Of a stretch of DNA of 57,120 bases, positions 18,581 through 26,518 are shown piece after piece (the stretch's first letter is position 1; every line of letters starts with the position of its first letter). The notes under the pieces were generated by a model, which saw nothing but the letters and a program-made list of their open reading frames with translations, was not told the DNA's origin and searched no databases. Source of the DNA: Sphaerochaeta sp. (GTDB lineage Bacteria > Spirochaetota > Spirochaetia > Sphaerochaetales > Sphaerochaetaceae); contig SHOI01000002.1 of the NCBI GenBank assembly GCA_004294855.1, positions 9,850-66,969 on the forward strand, written 5' to 3'. Position numbers and translations under genes: made by a program.

Positions 18581-19664
18581 ATGCATTAAGGGCAAAGTCT
18601 CGAACCTCCTCTCGACGGAATGCAAAGCGACGCAAGAATGTCTCATGATTGAAATCACGATACTGTTCGGCGAATGTCGTGGTGTTGTTTACATGATCAT
18701 ACGCGAAATAATTGGTTGGCCAAAGCTTGTAGTTGAGATGAATCTGTCGATCGATTTCATTGGCCACTTCCTCGGGTGTGTGATACTCAGCCTCGGTCAA
18801 CGGTGTGCCGAAGGCGATATGAATTCGACCCTTGAACCCTTTCAAGCCTTTATTCATCGAAATCACATCCTCATACGGACGTTTATCGCTTTGTTTGCGG
18901 AGTTGTTCCGCTGCTTTATTCACATCCAGAGGATCGTACTCATAGCTGACCGCTACCGGAACGATGCGCGACAGCTTGATCACTTCACTGAAACTGACGC
19001 CTTTCCTTTTCTGGGACAGATGAAGCATCTTGATGATGGCGGGGTTTGTTTCATCGATTCCGTCCTTGCTCCTCCCGCTTTTTTGGGCGACCCAGATCGA
19101 TTGGTTTCGCTCGCTGATCGATTCGACGAAGTATGCGGAAAGGCGTAATGACTCAAGGTATTTCTCCCTCAGCGGAAGGGTACGTTTGACGACGATCCCC
19201 CCGTTCAGCTTGAAGAGATCGGTGACAAACTGGTTCGTCAGCAGGTTGTCGCCAATCGCCATCTCCATCAACATTTGATCCGCTTGGGCGAGCGCAAGAT
19301 CGATCAAGGCGCAATCGAGAATGATGTCGCGGTGGTTGGAGACGTACAAGTATGCTTGATCATTCGCAAGCTTCTCTGTCCCGCTGTGGGTAAATGCCGT
19401 TACCGATTTTTCCACGATCTTCGGAAGAAAGAATCCGGCGGTGATCGTGCGTTGAAACTCCTCGTACGTGGTGACGTGATCAAGCAGGGAGACGATGTGT
19501 TTCACCGACTCCTGAAGGGCAAGGCGTTCATCATTCGTCCGCGGCGGATCCAGCATAGCGATAAACTGGGCAATTGCCTTCTCATGAGCTTTGACCCGCT
19601 CTACCGCATCCAACACGTCTTGGCCGCGATAGGGGGCAATATCACGATAGGAATTGATATCCAT
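18531..19664 (-). CDS. PlsC-like acyltransferase family protein
   Basis: YLYVSNHRDIILDCALI (NHxxxxD) and GGIVVKRTLPLREKY context. Confidence 0.8.
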   Translation of the reverse strand: MDINSYRDIAPYRGQDVLDAVERVKAHEKAIAQFIAMLDPPRTNDERLALQESVKHIVSLLDHVTTYEEFQRTITAGFFLPKIVEKSVTAFTHSGTEKLANDQAYLYVSNHRDIILDCALIDLALAQADQMLMEMAIGDNLLTNQFVTDLFKLNGGIVVKRTLPLREKYLESLRLSAYFVESISERNQSIWVAQKSGRSKDGIDETNPAIIKMLHLSQKRKGVSFSEVIKLSRIVPVAVSYEYDPLDVNKAAEQLRKQSDKRPYEDVISMNKGLKGFKGRIHIAFGTPLTEAEYHTPEEVANEIDRQIHLNYKLWPTNYFAYDHVNNTTTFAEQYRDFNHETFLRRFAFRREEVRDFALNAYANPVRSFLSQQARLS

Positions 19665-19667
19665 CTT

Positions 19668-20660
19668 TTACATCCTTTGGGCCTCGAGCATCGTTTTGAG
19701 GTATTGAACTCGAATCCACTCGGAACCGTCCGCCTTGTACTTCTTGGCAAGCTTCCCGCGGAACGCCTCGATATCCTTAAATCCATGCTTCTTCATCCAC
19801 ACTTCAAGATCCCCGAGCATCTTCGCGACACTGTCCACCCCCTCCTTCATGAGGACGGAGCACAGTTGAACCGCTTTCGCACCTGCGAGAAGCAGTTTGA
19901 CGGCGGTGTCGGCGCTGTGGATTCCCGTCGCGCCGATGAGGTCGTACCGAACCTCTTCACTCATCAAGCCGACCCACCTGAGGGTAAGGGCATATTCATC
20001 TTTGCTACTGATCATCTGCGCTTGGGTTATCTTCATGTGCTCAATATCGATGTCGGGACTGTAGAAGCGGTTGAACAGAACGACCCCGTCCACCTCCTCT
20101 TCATCGAAGCGACGAAGCAGATTCGCCAATGAGGAATAGGCGCACCCGATCTTCAGACTGAGCGGGACATCAATCGACTTCCGGGCGGAGCGGACCAGTT
20201 GGAGAAACTCCTTTTCCATCTCCCTGCCCTCTGTTTCAGGATCGGCAGCAACCACATAGTAGTTCAATTCAATCGCATCCGCTCCGAGATCGATGAAGCG
20301 TTTTGCATATTCCAGCCATGTTCCATCCCGGTAGCAGTTGATCGAAGCGATGACCGGGATGGCAAGGCTCTTCTTGGCCCCTTCAAGCAAGCCCAGGTAT
20401 GCATCGATCTGTTGTTCCATCGAGGTGGCTTTCACGAACTCATAGCCATCGGTATGGCCAAGGTAGCTTTCGGCATCTTTGAGGGCGGTCATACCGTCAA
20501 GCTCGATCTGCTCTTCGAAGATCGATTTCAGGACAACGGCGCCAAGGCCGGCATCTTCCAATCGTTTCAGGGAATCCAGTGATGCGGTCAACGGGCCTGA
20601 AGCTGCTACGAAGGGGTTCCTGATCGGTAATCCAAGGTAAGTACTGGACAAATCTGCCAT
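19668..20660 (-). CDS. Dihydroorotate dehydrogenase-like protein
   Basis: MADLSSTYLGLPIRNPFVAASGPLTAS, VIASINCYRDGTWLEYAKRFIDLGADAIELNYY, GIHSADTAVKLLLAGAKAVQLCS. Confidence 0.9.
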   Translation of the reverse strand: MADLSSTYLGLPIRNPFVAASGPLTASLDSLKRLEDAGLGAVVLKSIFEEQIELDGMTALKDAESYLGHTDGYEFVKATSMEQQIDAYLGLLEGAKKSLAIPVIASINCYRDGTWLEYAKRFIDLGADAIELNYYVVAADPETEGREMEKEFLQLVRSARKSIDVPLSLKIGCAYSSLANLLRRFDEEEVDGVVLFNRFYSPDIDIEHMKITQAQMISSKDEYALTLRWVGLMSEEVRYDLIGATGIHSADTAVKLLLAGAKAVQLCSVLMKEGVDSVAKMLGDLEVWMKKHGFKDIEAFRGKLAKKYKADGSEWIRVQYLKTMLEAQRM

Positions 20661-20750
20661 CGGGTATCTTCTCCTCAATCCAAAGGTATTCATCAAACCA
20701 AGACGGGGCAAGTATACCATACCTGCCCCGATTCCTCTACCCGGTTTCGC

Positions 20751-21218
20751 TCAGAGCACGTATGGAATTCGGTAGTTTGCCGATTGATAGACTACGAATG
20801 TTTCGACTTCCAGAACCTCGCTCATCTTGGAAAGCTCTTCTTTGAAAAAATCGAGCAGACTCAGATCCTCTTCTTCGCTGAGAACCAGTTGGACGATAAG
20901 ATCGTAACGCCCCGTCACCACAACGGAAGAGATGACACCGCGCAACGTGCAAAACTCCTTTGCTTTTCGTTCCAGATCGAGCGTTGACAGTTTCACTCCC
21001 ATGAAGACGACTTGGAGACCGGGAATCATTTCGGAGCGGATCAGACCGGAGATCTGGAGGACTTCTTCATCAATCAGCTTGTTGACGCGCGAACGAACGG
21101 TGTTCTCGGTGATGCTCAACTCATCGGCGATTGCACTGAAGGGCTTCCGTCCGTCGATGAGTTGCCGAAGAATCGCTTTGTTCGTCTCATCCATTTTTAT
21201 TTTCATAAGCTTATCCAT
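20751..21218 (-). CDS. Lrp/AsnC family transcriptional regulator
   Basis: ETNKAILRQLIDGRKPFSAIADELSITENTVRSRVNKLIDEEVLQISGLI plus RAM-like C-terminal domain. Confidence 0.9.
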   Translation of the reverse strand: MDKLMKIKMDETNKAILRQLIDGRKPFSAIADELSITENTVRSRVNKLIDEEVLQISGLIRSEMIPGLQVVFMGVKLSTLDLERKAKEFCTLRGVISSVVVTGRYDLIVQLVLSEEEDLSLLDFFKEELSKMSEVLEVETFVVYQSANYRIPYVL

Positions 21219-22293
21219 GACGCGTCTCAAACTCACGCATAAATTGGGCGAGCGCTTCAACGGCGGCAGGCTCAAGCGAGTTGTACAGGCTTGCCCGCAG
21301 TCCGCCCACCGAACGGTGTCCTTTCAGGCCGAGCATCCCCTCTTTCTTCGATTCCTTGATGAACAGCTCCTCCAATTCCTCGCCGGGAAGGCGGAACACC
21401 ACGTTCATCGTCGAGCGATAGCTCGGGTCGACGGGGCTGCGATAGAAGGAAGAGGAGTCGATCACATCATAGATGAGGCTGCTCTTTGTTTCAGCCCGCT
21501 TGGCCATTCCCTCGATTCCGCCGTGGCTCTCGATCCATTTAAGTACAAGGTTCACCACCCAGATGGCGAAGACCGGCGGGGTATTCGCCAGCCCCTTGTT
21601 CTTTCCATGGAGAGCGTAATCAAGATAGGACGGAAGATTGGGATTCTGCTTTTCCAGGAGTTCTTTCTTATAGAGCACGAAGGCGGCTCCGGCCGGACCA
21701 AGGTTCTTTTGAACTCCGCCGAAAATCATTCCAAATTGATTAACGTCGAAAGGACGGCTGAAGATGTCGCTGGACATATCGGCAATCAGGGGAACCGAAT
21801 CGGTTTTGGGAAACTCTTTATATTCAATACCCCCGATCGTCTCGTTGGAACAAAGATAGAGATAGCTCAAACTCGGATCGACCCTAAGAGTCTCCATCTT
21901 CGGAAGAGTCGTATAGCCGCTCTCTTTCCCGTCCCACACGACATCGATATCTCCAAGTTTCTTTGCGTCGATCAGCGCTTTTTCCGACCACGATCCGCTG
22001 TTGATATACCCCGCCTTTCCACCCTGAGGCAGAAAGTTTATCGGTACCATGGAGAATTGCAGGGTTGCTCCACCTCCGAGAAAGTAGAAATCGAACTCAT
22101 CACCCGCCCCGATGAGGCGTTTGAAGAGCGCGAGCGTTTCATCGTACATCTCTTCAAACATCCCGCCGCGGTGGCTGGTTTCAATCATCGACAGTCCGTT
22201 GCCCTTGTAGTCGACCAACTCCTCCTGTACCTGCTTCAGCACCTCAAGCGGCAATACACTCGGGCCGGCAAAAAAGTTTTTCTTGCGCTCCAT
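21211..22293 (-). CDS. serC: Phosphoserine aminotransferase
   Basis: KNFFAGPSVLPLEVLKQVQEEL, GNGLSMIETSHRG, FGGVQKNLGPAG. Confidence 0.95.
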   Translation of the reverse strand: MERKKNFFAGPSVLPLEVLKQVQEELVDYKGNGLSMIETSHRGGMFEEMYDETLALFKRLIGAGDEFDFYFLGGGATLQFSMVPINFLPQGGKAGYINSGSWSEKALIDAKKLGDIDVVWDGKESGYTTLPKMETLRVDPSLSYLYLCSNETIGGIEYKEFPKTDSVPLIADMSSDIFSRPFDVNQFGMIFGGVQKNLGPAGAAFVLYKKELLEKQNPNLPSYLDYALHGKNKGLANTPPVFAIWVVNLVLKWIESHGGIEGMAKRAETKSSLIYDVIDSSSFYRSPVDPSYRSTMNVVFRLPGEELEELFIKESKKEGMLGLKGHRSVGGLRASLYNSLEPAAVEALAQFMREFETRHG

Positions 22294-23177
22294 CAGATAA
22301 TTCCTCCTTCCAGCAGTTCTTTGATGATATTGAATGTTTCCTGACCGATTCGTCCCAGATTCTCCACGCTGTTCGCCCCGACATGAGGAGTGAAGGTAAC
22401 CCGCTCGCAATCAAGAAGCGGATAATCGCCCGCCGGGGGATCGGTTGGGTAGACATCGGTGCAGTACCAGGATACCGAACCGCCTTTCAAGGCTTTGGCC
22501 ATATAGTCGGCATCCACGCAGAGCGCCCGTCCGGTGTTGATGACCACCGGCTTTTTCTTGCAGTGGCTGAGCAGCTCTTCGTTGACAAGGTTCGTCGTTT
22601 CATTGGTCAGCGGAAGGTGCAGAGAGATATAATCGGCGTTCTCAACCGCGATTTCGGCACTCGGAAGCATCTTTGCAAACTGATGGGTAGTTACATACTT
22701 ATCGTATGCAACGACGTTCATTCCGAATGCCTGAGCCCGCTCGGCGACTTTGCAGGCGATATTCCCCATACCGAGGAGGCAGAGGGTTTTCCCGTACAGC
22801 TCGGTGCGTTTGAGATTCTTCAGCCAATTACCCCCTTTCATCCCCTGGTGGTATTCGATCAGGTTGCAGGGAACACTGATCATCAACGCCATCGTCAATT
22901 CGGCCACGGCGATCGAGGAGGAGGTTGGAGTATTTCGTACCACGATGCCTTTACTGAGCGCATATTCGGTGTCGATGTTGTCCACACCCACTCCGCCGCG
23001 GATGATCACCTTCAGGTTCGGGGCGCCGTCGATGTACTCTTTGGTACATTTCGTTTTCGAGCGGACCAGAACGACATTCGCTTCGGAAAGACGATTGTGG
23101 TCGGTGGTGACTTCTCCAAAAACGGAGAGCCTGCCGGGCAGGGAAGCATCGAAGGCGTCCGCGACAAGTATCAGCAT
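22293..23177 (-). CDS. serA: D-3-phosphoglycerate dehydrogenase family
   Basis: IIRGGVGVDNIDTEYALSKGIVVRNTPTSSSIAVAELT, LLGMGNIACKVAERAQAFGMNVVAYD; coupled to serC. Confidence 0.9.
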   Translation of the reverse strand: MLILVADAFDASLPGRLSVFGEVTTDHNRLSEANVVLVRSKTKCTKEYIDGAPNLKVIIRGGVGVDNIDTEYALSKGIVVRNTPTSSSIAVAELTMALMISVPCNLIEYHQGMKGGNWLKNLKRTELYGKTLCLLGMGNIACKVAERAQAFGMNVVAYDKYVTTHQFAKMLPSAEIAVENADYISLHLPLTNETTNLVNEELLSHCKKKPVVINTGRALCVDADYMAKALKGGSVSWYCTDVYPTDPPAGDYPLLDCERVTFTPHVGANSVENLGRIGQETFNIIKELLEGGII

Positions 23178-23226
23178 AAGAAACACTCCTTACAGGATAT
23201 TTCCGGCACGATCCGGATTGGATGCC

Positions 23227-23255
23227 ATTCTAGCGCATTTTGGGAATTTGTTCAA
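23227..23255 (-). promoter_or_regulatory. Sigma-70-type promoter for serA
   Basis: Minus strand TTGAAC - 17 bp - TAGAAT. Confidence 0.6.
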
Positions 23256-23340
23256 AGCCTTTAGAGAAATATTTATTGATTAACCGTAAAAATATACGGT
23301 ATTTTTGTTATTTACCTAACAAATTGCGCTATATAATGAG

Positions 23341-23367
23341 AAAACCGGCAACTTTTAAAGCTGCCGG
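23341..23367 (-). terminator. Terminator after rpsU
   Basis: Minus strand CCGGCAgCTTTAAAAGtTGCCGG-TTTT. Confidence 0.7.
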
Positions 23368-23386
23368 CGGTAACACCAACTTGGTA

Positions 23387-23596
23387 TCAGTAGCCTTTGG
23401 AGCTGTATTGCTTCCGGGCTTTTTTCATCTGCTTGCGAGCAAGTGCTTTCTTTTTCCTGTTCAGGAGGGTGGAGGGCTTTTCAAAGTATTCACGACGTTT
23501 GTATTCGCGAATGATCCCCTCTTTCTCGACCATGCGCTTAAATCGCTTGATTGATTTTTCGAGCGGCTCGTTTTCGTCTACTCGGACGTATGCCAT
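23387..23596 (-). CDS. rpsU: 30S ribosomal protein S21
   Basis: [42 protein letters not shown]... Confidence 0.97.
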   Translation of the reverse strand: MAYVRVDENEPLEKSIKRFKRMVEKEGIIREYKRREYFEKPSTLLNRKKKALARKQMKKARKQYSSKGY

Positions 23597-23687
23597 GTTT
23601 TCGTATCACCACCTTTCCCGATTACTGGGTTCGTCTTATGGATGAAGATTGCAATAAATCCGCTCATCGTGTCAAGGAGCAAAGGAA

Positions 23688-24260
23688 TCACCGGATATCG
23701 GAACTGAACCTCACCACCATGTGAACCACCGCTTCCTTGCCGCTTTGATTGGAAATCGAATGTTCGATGTCGGCGTGGTACATCAGGAAGTCTCCCGGTT
23801 TGAGGTGAGCGGAGTTCTCCCCTGCCCGGACATCGACCGAGCCTTTGAAGACCGTCAGATACTCCTGGCTACCGGCGACATGAGGCTCGCTTGCAAGGGT
23901 CGAGTTCGGCTCGAAGGTAAGGAGGTACATCTCCAGTTCTTCCACGGAAGACAGGGGGCTGAGGATTTTGATCGTGATCCCGTCCTTCCGCTTCTCGAGT
24001 TTCGATCCGTCATCGGAAGCGGGATTGAGCGAAAACACCCTTGTCGGTTCATCAACTCCTTCCAAAAGGTCGTTCAATTCGACATTCAGCCCTTTGGCGA
24101 TCTTCCATACCGTGGCAACGGTGGGATTCACCTTGTCGCTTTCGATTTGACTGAGCATCGCTTTGGAAACGCCGCTTCGCTCACTCAAGACATTGAGGGT
24201 AAGCTTGCGAGCCGTTCGAATTCGCTGAATGTTTTTACCGATCATCGGAGGGGTTTGCAT
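23688..24260 (-). CDS. XRE-family regulator with C-terminal cupin domain
   Basis: IGKNIQRIRTARKLTLNVLSERSGVSKAMLSQIESDKVNPTVATVWKIAKGL plus cupin LKPGDFLMYHADIEHSISN. Confidence 0.95.
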   Translation of the reverse strand: MQTPPMIGKNIQRIRTARKLTLNVLSERSGVSKAMLSQIESDKVNPTVATVWKIAKGLNVELNDLLEGVDEPTRVFSLNPASDDGSKLEKRKDGITIKILSPLSSVEELEMYLLTFEPNSTLASEPHVAGSQEYLTVFKGSVDVRAGENSAHLKPGDFLMYHADIEHSISNQSGKEAVVHMVVRFSSDIR

Positions 24261-24277
24261 CGGGAACTCCTTATAAA

Positions 24278-24293
24278 GTTTGACATACTAAAC
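24278..24293. promoter_or_regulatory. Putative operator 1, GTTTGACATACTAAAC
   Basis: Inverted repeat GTTT-N8-AAAC, parallel to operator 2; contains the -35 TTGACA. Confidence 0.6.
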
Positions 24294-24308
24294 CCTGTTC
24301 AATATACT
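24280..24308 (+). promoter_or_regulatory. Near-consensus promoter for tdh-kbl
   Basis: TTGACA - 17 bp - TATACT. Confidence 0.75.
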
Positions 24309-24312
24309 GAAC
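24297..24312. promoter_or_regulatory. Putative operator 2, GTTCAATATACTGAAC
   Basis: Inverted repeat GTTCA-N6-TGAAC; contains the -10 TATACT. Confidence 0.6.
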
Positions 24313-24374
24313 CTGCTTACAGATTGTAAAAGCACGCTCCGTTCCTGTCAAGAAACAAGCGGAAGGGAGGAGAA

Positions 24375-25328
24375 ATGAAGCGCATATTGATCATCGGTGC
24401 ACTCGGTCAGCTCGGCAGTGAAATCGCTCTCGAATGTCGCCGTCGCTATGGAACCGACAACGTCGTATTGGCTGATATCAGGAGCGACGTGAATCGCCCT
24501 CTGATTGAAGATGGTCCGTTTTATCTTCTTGATGCCCGCGACGGGAAACGGATCGACGAGGTCGTCCGCACCCACCGGATCGATACGATCTACCATTTGG
24601 CAGCCCTGCTCTCCGCCCGTGCCGAACAGGACCCCATGGAAGCGTGGAATCTCAATATCAACGGCCTGATCGCCGTGCTGGAGGTCGCCCGACAGAGGTC
24701 GTGCGCCGTCTTTGTTCCCTCTTCGATCGGCGCGTTCGGGCCGACGACCCCAAAAAAATTCACCCCTCAGGATACAATTCAACGCCCTACTTCGATCTAC
24801 GGTGTCACCAAGGTGACCGGCGAACTGCTTTGCGACTATTACCACCACCGCTGGGATGTCGATACCCGGGGAATCCGCTTTCCGGGGATCATCAGCAGCT
24901 TGACGCCCCCGGGAGGCGGAACCACCGATTATGCGGTGGAGATCTACTACGAAGCGATCCGGAATCAGCACTATACCTGCTTCCTCCGCGGGGATACCTA
25001 CCTTGATATGATCTACATGCCGGATGCCGTGGAAGCTGCAATCAAGATCATGGAGGCGGATCCGGCGAGGCTTCGCCACCGGAATGCGTTCAATATCGCC
25101 GCGATGAGCTTCTGTCCCGAGGAGCAGGCGGCGTATATCCGTACCCACATTCCAACCTTCACGATCAGCTATGCGATCGATCCGGTTCGCCAGGCGATCG
25201 CCGATTCCTGGCCGGATTATATGGAAGACTATGCGGCTCGGGTCGAATGGGATTTCAAACCCCGCTACACCCTCGCCTCGATGACGGAAGACATGATTGA
25301 GAAAATAAGGGAACGGGAGGGACTATGA
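24375..25328 (+). CDS. L-threonine 3-dehydrogenase, SDR/epimerase-type
   Basis: RILIIGALGQLGSEIALECRRRYG; SIYGVTKVTGELLCDYYHHR (YxxxK); coupled to kbl. Confidence 0.9.
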   Translation: MKRILIIGALGQLGSEIALECRRRYGTDNVVLADIRSDVNRPLIEDGPFYLLDARDGKRIDEVVRTHRIDTIYHLAALLSARAEQDPMEAWNLNINGLIAVLEVARQRSCAVFVPSSIGAFGPTTPKKFTPQDTIQRPTSIYGVTKVTGELLCDYYHHRWDVDTRGIRFPGIISSLTPPGGGTTDYAVEIYYEAIRNQHYTCFLRGDTYLDMIYMPDAVEAAIKIMEADPARLRHRNAFNIAAMSFCPEEQAAYIRTHIPTFTISYAIDPVRQAIADSWPDYMEDYAARVEWDFKPRYTLASMTEDMIEKIREREGL

Positions 25329-26518
25329 ACAGCCGATTGGAACGGGAACTGACCGAATTCCTCACTTCATTGAAGGAAGAAGGGCTCTATAAGGAGGAGC
25401 GGATCATCGAGAGCTCCCAAGGCAGGAAGATCCTTGTCGGCGGCAAAACGGTTCTGAACTTCTGTGCAAACAACTACCTTGGCCTCAGCGATGACAAACG
25501 AGTCATCCGAGCGGCAGCGGACGCGATGGAGACCTTCGGCTTCGGCCTTTCGTCGGTCCGATTCATCTGCGGAACCCAAACGCTCCACAAGCAGCTTGAA
25601 CAAGCGATTTCATCGTTTCTTCGAACCGAGGACACGATCCTCTTTTCATCATGCTACGATGCGAACGCCGCGCTGTTTGAACCGCTTCTGGGGGAAGAGG
25701 ATGCCGTCATCAGCGATGAATTGAACCACGCCTCGATCATCGACGGAATCCGGCTTTCAAAAGCCGGGCGCTTCCGCTACAAGCACAGCGATATGAACGC
25801 CCTTGAACAGGCGCTCAAAGCGAGCGCTTCCGCTCGCCGCCGGTTGATCATTACCGACGGGGTCTTTTCAATGGATGGCGATGTTGCAAAGCTGAAGGAG
25901 ATCTGCGCCCTGGCGGAGACTTACGACGCTCTTGTCGCAGTCGATGACAGCCATGCAACCGGATATCTCGGCGAAACAGGCCGGGGAAGCGTTGAATTAT
26001 GCGGTGTTGAAGGAAAGGTCGATATTATCACCACGACGTTCGGCAAAGCGTGCGGAGGGGCAAGCGGCGGATGCATCAGCGGACGAAAGCCGCTCATCGA
26101 CCTGTATCGCCAGCGGGCCCGCCCCTATCTCTTCTCCAACACCCTGGCTCCGGCGATCTGCGGAGGAACGCTGAAGGTGCTCTCCATTCTCCAGGAAGAT
26201 CACTCCTTGCGCAAGCGAACTCTGGCAAACGCCGATCACTTCAGGAACTTGTTGAAAACGGCGGGGTTCGATCTGATCGACGCGACTACGGCCATTGTTG
26301 CCGTCATGGTGTATAAAGAGGCGAAAGCCGTTGAATTTGCCGAGAAGCTGCTGAATGAAGGAATCTATGTGATCGGCTTTTCCTATCCGGTAGTTCCCAA
26401 GGGAAAAGCACGCATCCGCGTTCAACTGTCGGCATCCCATACGACCGAGGATATCGAACGAGCCGCGAAGGCATTTATCTCGGTGGGAAAAACGATAGGG
26501 ATCATCACAGAGCTTTAG
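25325..26518 (+). CDS. kbl: Glycine C-acetyltransferase / 2-amino-3-ketobutyrate CoA ligase
   Basis: NFCANNYLGLSDDKRVIRAA, ISDELNHASIIDGIRL, DDSHATGYLGETGRGS, TTFGKACGGASGG. Confidence 0.95.
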   Translation: MNSRLERELTEFLTSLKEEGLYKEERIIESSQGRKILVGGKTVLNFCANNYLGLSDDKRVIRAAADAMETFGFGLSSVRFICGTQTLHKQLEQAISSFLRTEDTILFSSCYDANAALFEPLLGEEDAVISDELNHASIIDGIRLSKAGRFRYKHSDMNALEQALKASASARRRLIITDGVFSMDGDVAKLKEICALAETYDALVAVDDSHATGYLGETGRGSVELCGVEGKVDIITTTFGKACGGASGGCISGRKPLIDLYRQRARPYLFSNTLAPAICGGTLKVLSILQEDHSLRKRTLANADHFRNLLKTAGFDLIDATTAIVAVMVYKEAKAVEFAEKLLNEGIYVIGFSYPVVPKGKARIRVQLSASHTTEDIERAAKAFISVGKTIGIITEL

